This document shows positions 61,521 through 64,000 of a stretch of DNA of 64,000 nucleotides, piece by piece (positions within the stretch are counted from its first letter, which is position 1; the number at the start of each line of letters is the position of its first letter). A program made the position numbers and the translations under genes. The DNA is taken from positions 9,985-73,984 of the forward strand of contig JBGSTO010000706.1 in NCBI GenBank assembly GCA_041736465.1. Direction: 5' to 3'. Origin of the DNA: JAJUJL01 sp041736465 (GTDB taxonomy: Bacteria; Chloroflexota; Anaerolineae; Anaerolineales; UBA4823). The notes under the pieces are model-generated. The model saw only the letters and a list, made by a program, of their open reading frames with translations. It made no database searches and was not told the origin of the DNA.

Positions 61521-62414
61521 ATGACCAGAAGGTTCACTTTCGGTGCTCGCACCGCAACGCCATATCTATTTCTCGCGCCTGCACTGGCAGTGATCGCGGT
61601 CTTCATCCTGTACCCGATCTTCGCCGTGGTGTACTACAGCTTTACCGATTACAACATCGTCACCCCACCGGTATGGATCGGTCTGCGCAACTACGAGCGA
61701 CTGCTCGTCGATCCGGTCTTTTGGAAGGCGCTGCGCCATTCGTTTACCTACCTGATCGTTACCCCGATCGTGATTGTTCTTTCGGTGCTGTTGGCGATTG
61801 TGGTCAACCGCAAGCTGCCGGGCATTAATGCCTTTCGCGCCCTGTTTTTCATCCCCGTCATCAGCGGCAGCATCGCGGTTGGCATCGCCTGGCGGCTGAT
61901 GCTGGATACCAATGGCATGATCAACGGCGCGCTGCTTGCCATGGGCTTCATCCAGGAGCCTATCCAGTGGCTGGCTGAACCGGCTCTCACCCTGCCGATC
62001 GCCATGGCGCTTACCATCTGGCTGGGCCTGGGCTACTACATGATGATCTTCCTGGCAGGGCTGCAGAACATCCCCGAGGAGCTGTACGATGCCGCCCAGA
62101 TCGATGGCTGCAACTCGTGGCAGAAGCACTGGCACGTCAGCATCCCCGGGCTGCGCCCGCAGGTCACCTTTGTAGCGGTCATCTCCAGCCTGGCGGCCCT
62201 GCAGGTGTTCAACGAAATTTTTATTCTCACCGGCGGTCTGGGCGGCATCCTGAACAGCGGCGTGACCGTGGTCTTCTACCTGTGGCGCCAGGCTTTCCGC
62301 CTGCAACATGCCGGGCTGGCTTCCGCCATCGCCATGGTGCTGCTGGTCATCACCCTGGCGTTTTCGATGATGAACATTCGGCTGCTCGAACGGGGCACGG
62401 AGGTGGAAGCATGA
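61521..62414 (+). CDS. Sugar ABC transporter permease 1 (MalF/UgpA-like)
   Basis: 297 residues, six membrane helices. The cytoplasmic EAA loop is EELYDAAQIDGCNSWQKHWH ahead of VSIPGLRPQ, where the ATPase docks. ATG 61521 is preferred (GGAGG spaced eight bases); a GTG is just before it. The stop overlaps the next start (ATGA). Confidence 0.9.
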   Translation: MTRRFTFGARTATPYLFLAPALAVIAVFILYPIFAVVYYSFTDYNIVTPPVWIGLRNYERLLVDPVFWKALRHSFTYLIVTPIVIVLSVLLAIVVNRKLPGINAFRALFFIPVISGSIAVGIAWRLMLDTNGMINGALLAMGFIQEPIQWLAEPALTLPIAMALTIWLGLGYYMMIFLAGLQNIPEELYDAAQIDGCNSWQKHWHVSIPGLRPQVTFVAVISSLAALQVFNEIFILTGGLGGILNSGVTVVFYLWRQAFRLQHAGLASAIAMVLLVITLAFSMMNIRLLERGTEVEA

Positions 62415-63277
62415 ACCCCTCCTATGCTGACCGGATTCATAAGACTGCGGTTGCCCGCAGCATTCTCGAGAAGATTGCGCTGTACGCCATCCTGTGCTCG
62501 GTGGCGGTGGTGACGGTCTTTCCGTTCGTGTGGGTGTTTTTCACTTCTTTCAAAGGCTTCGAGGATCCGATCTTCTCGGTGCCGCCCCAGCTCATCCCGC
62601 GCGACCCGACCTTTGCAAACTACACCCGCGTATGGAGCCAGCTGCCGGTGTGGCGCTTCTACGTGAACAGCGTGGTGGTGGTGCTGGTAGTGGTGGTCTT
62701 CAACACCCTGTTATCTGCCCTGGCAGCCTACCCGCTGGCGAAAATGAATTTCCGCGGGCGAGAAGTCATCTTCTTCCTGCTCCTGGCAACCTATATCGTG
62801 CCGCCGGTGCTCACCTCCATCCCCAGCTTTGTGCTGGCGGTTAAAGTATTCCACTTCTATGATAAACTCCGCTCGGTGATCTTTCCAAACTTGGCTGGGG
62901 TGCTCAATATCTTTCTGCTGCGCCAGGCCTTTAAGGGTGTGCCGGATGACCTGATCGACGCGGGACGCATCGACGGCGCCAGCGAGCTGCGCATCTGGTG
63001 GGAGATCCTGCTGCCGGTGGTGCGGCCCTCCCTGGCTACGGTGGCGATCATCACCTTTGTCGAGCAGTGGAACAACTTCTTCTGGCCCTCGCTCATGCTG
63101 CACACCCGCGAGCACATGACCCTGCAGGTGGGTCTGGTGGCTTTACAGGGCGCCTTTGCCAACGATGCGCGCGGTATAGCCGCAGGGGTGGTGATGACTG
63201 TCGTGCCGATGATCGTCTTCTTCTCCTTGCTTCAAAAGCAGTTCGTGCGCGGCCTTACGGGAGCGGTGAAGGGATAA
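62411..63277 (+). CDS. Sugar ABC transporter permease 2 (MalG/UgpE-like)
   Basis: 288 residues, six membrane helices. EAA loop DDLIDAGRIDGASELRIWWE followed by LLPVVRPSLATV. ATG 62411 overlaps the upstream stop by 4 bases (the frame is open far upstream within permease 1). It pairs with permease 1 and needs a separate ATPase. Confidence 0.9.
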   Translation: MNPSYADRIHKTAVARSILEKIALYAILCSVAVVTVFPFVWVFFTSFKGFEDPIFSVPPQLIPRDPTFANYTRVWSQLPVWRFYVNSVVVVLVVVVFNTLLSALAAYPLAKMNFRGREVIFFLLLATYIVPPVLTSIPSFVLAVKVFHFYDKLRSVIFPNLAGVLNIFLLRQAFKGVPDDLIDAGRIDGASELRIWWEILLPVVRPSLATVAIITFVEQWNNFFWPSLMLHTREHMTLQVGLVALQGAFANDARGIAAGVVMTVVPMIVFFSLLQKQFVRGLTGAVKG

Positions 63278-63278
63278 A

Positions 63279-64000
63279 ATGGAATCCGGGCAGCCCTCTC
63301 TCTCTCTCGAACAGGCCCTGGGCCAGAAATTCCTGCTCTCTTTCTGGGGGCAGGAGAGGCTGCCCGAGGACATGCTGCCGGTCGTCCGGCGCGTCCGCCC
63401 GGCGGGCTTCACCCTGTACCGTTCGTTGAACTTGGCGCCGAGCGCCGCCCACCCCGAGCAGGTGCGCCTGCTCACTGCTGCCCTGCAGCAAACGGCGCTC
63501 CAGCTCGATTTACCGCGCTTTTTGATCGCTGCTGACCAGGAAGGCGGGCAGCTCCTCGCCGTAGGGGAGCCCGCGACCCCTTTTCCCGGCAATCTTGCCC
63601 TGGGCGCCGCCGGCTCGGAAGACCTGGCCCGCCGCACCGGCGCGGCCATTGGGCGGGAGCTGGCAGCCATGGGGATCAACATCAACTACGCCCCGGTCTG
63701 CGACCTGCTGACCAACCCGCGCAACATCTCCCTCGGAACGCGGGCCTTCAGCGATGACCCTGCCCTGACCGCTCGCCTGGCGAGCGCCTTGATCGCAGGG
63801 CTGCAGTCTGTTGGCGTGGCTGCCACCGCCAAGCACTTCCCCGGTTACGGCGAGGTCACCACCGATGCCCATTTTGCCACACCGGTGCTGCCCCACGGAT
63901 TGGAGCGCCTGCGCCAGGTGGAGCTGCCGCCCTTTGCAGCCGCCATCGAAGCCGGGGTGAAGCTGGTGATGACCGGACACCAGGCCCTGCCGGCGCTCGA
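63279..64000 (+). CDS. Glycoside hydrolase family 3, beta-N-acetylhexosaminidase-like (3' end outside window)
   Basis: 240 codons are visible, reading off the right edge. MESGQPSLSLEQALGQKFLL is followed by AADQEGGQL, NINYAPVCDLL, and AKHFPGYGEVTTDAHFATP, which matches the KHFPGHGxxxxDSH stretch of NagZ-type GH3 enzymes, with Tyr and Ala changes. No signal peptide is seen, so cleavage would be intracellular, after uptake by the ABC system in front. It starts 1 base after the permease stop. Expect about 450-550 residues in full. Confidence 0.85.
   Translation, partial: MESGQPSLSLEQALGQKFLLSFWGQERLPEDMLPVVRRVRPAGFTLYRSLNLAPSAAHPEQVRLLTAALQQTALQLDLPRFLIAADQEGGQLLAVGEPATPFPGNLALGAAGSEDLARRTGAAIGRELAAMGININYAPVCDLLTNPRNISLGTRAFSDDPALTARLASALIAGLQSVGVAATAKHFPGYGEVTTDAHFATPVLPHGLERLRQVELPPFAAAIEAGVKLVMTGHQALPAL

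Noticed and set aside
1..64000. CRISPR array, rRNA operon or prophage
   Set aside because: No regularly spaced direct repeats, no rRNA sequence and no phage structural genes were seen.

Overview
The window looks like a chromosomal segment of a Chloroflexota bacterium, most likely class Anaerolineae; this is an inference from gene content and protein style, not from a marker search. Pointers are secreted lipoproteins with long Pro/Thr/Ser linkers, a short YchF-type GTPase, RecD2, an M29 aminopeptidase, an R3H/AAA protein in an operon with tmk, patatin and EthD-like proteins, no outer-membrane or LPS genes, and moderately high GC broken only by a small AT-rich island. About 52 intact or edge-truncated protein genes and one tRNA-Leu(CAA) are visible. 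There is no rRNA and no CRISPR array.

Layout. 1-4.7 kb: end of an ABC-2 permease with two tandem halves, a lipoprotein alpha/beta hydrolase, and a convergent four-S1-domain RNA-binding protein. 4.8-8.5 kb: a chelatase-type AAA+ ATPase and a VWA protein joined by a dnaX-like slippery A10 run and hairpin, so a frameshifted ChlD-like fusion is likely; then an M1 metallopeptidase lipoprotein. 8.5-9.0 kb: a non-coding region with two perfect DnaA boxes and several near-matches. 9.0-13.3 kb: autoregulated ArsR-type repressor plus MFS exporter, OsmC-like protein, glgC. 13.4-19.1 kb: tRNA-Leu, ychF, pepF, a DhaL-like protein, a deoxynucleoside kinase and a nucleotidyltransferase, ended by a pair of parS-like sites. 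The DnaA-box cluster and the parS pair, about 10 kb apart, suggest the window is close to the replication origin. 19.3-24.5 kb: an aminotransferase-like gene remnant, then pdxS-pdxT-GNAT-R3H/AAA-tmk, the vitamin B6 synthase operon running into dTMP kinase. 24.5-29.9 kb: FmdB-type zinc ribbon protein, gmk, galE, acyl-CoA synthetase, enoyl-CoA hydratase and an acidic hypothetical protein.

29.9-32.2 kb is a mobile, partly decayed island: a DUF5372-like gene, the 3' end of an RHS/polymorphic-toxin gene with two in-frame stops, an intact downstream gene overlapping it by ATGA (probable immunity protein), and the tail of an IS5-type transposase. 32.2-41.3 kb returns to housekeeping genes (EthD-like, M23 peptidase, RecD2, LCP protein, ABC-F ATPase, C39-like peptidase, VanZ-like protein), with three copies of a dispersed palindromic repeat at 25.6, 37.2 and 39.5 kb. 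41.4-54.2 kb is mostly minus strand: a 1427-residue secreted mosaic protein, an MFS efflux gene with a consensus promoter and operator palindrome, patatin, a penicillin-acylase family hydrolase, an alkaline-phosphatase-superfamily membrane enzyme and a peptidoglycan amidase.

54.4-58.5 kb: a hypothetical protein, an M29 aminopeptidase behind a leader with a terminator/antiterminator arrangement and a T-box-like core, then a PhoU-like/Pit phosphate uptake pair. 58.6-64.0 kb: a ROK regulator with its own promoter and operator, followed by a sugar ABC transporter (binding protein, two permeases) and a GH3 beta-N-acetylhexosaminidase cut by the window edge. The last block reads as one unit for import and hydrolysis of amino-sugar oligomers, perhaps from cell-wall debris. 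The strongest leads are the RHS toxin/immunity remnant, the slippery chelatase junction, the M29 leader switch and the origin-associated sites.
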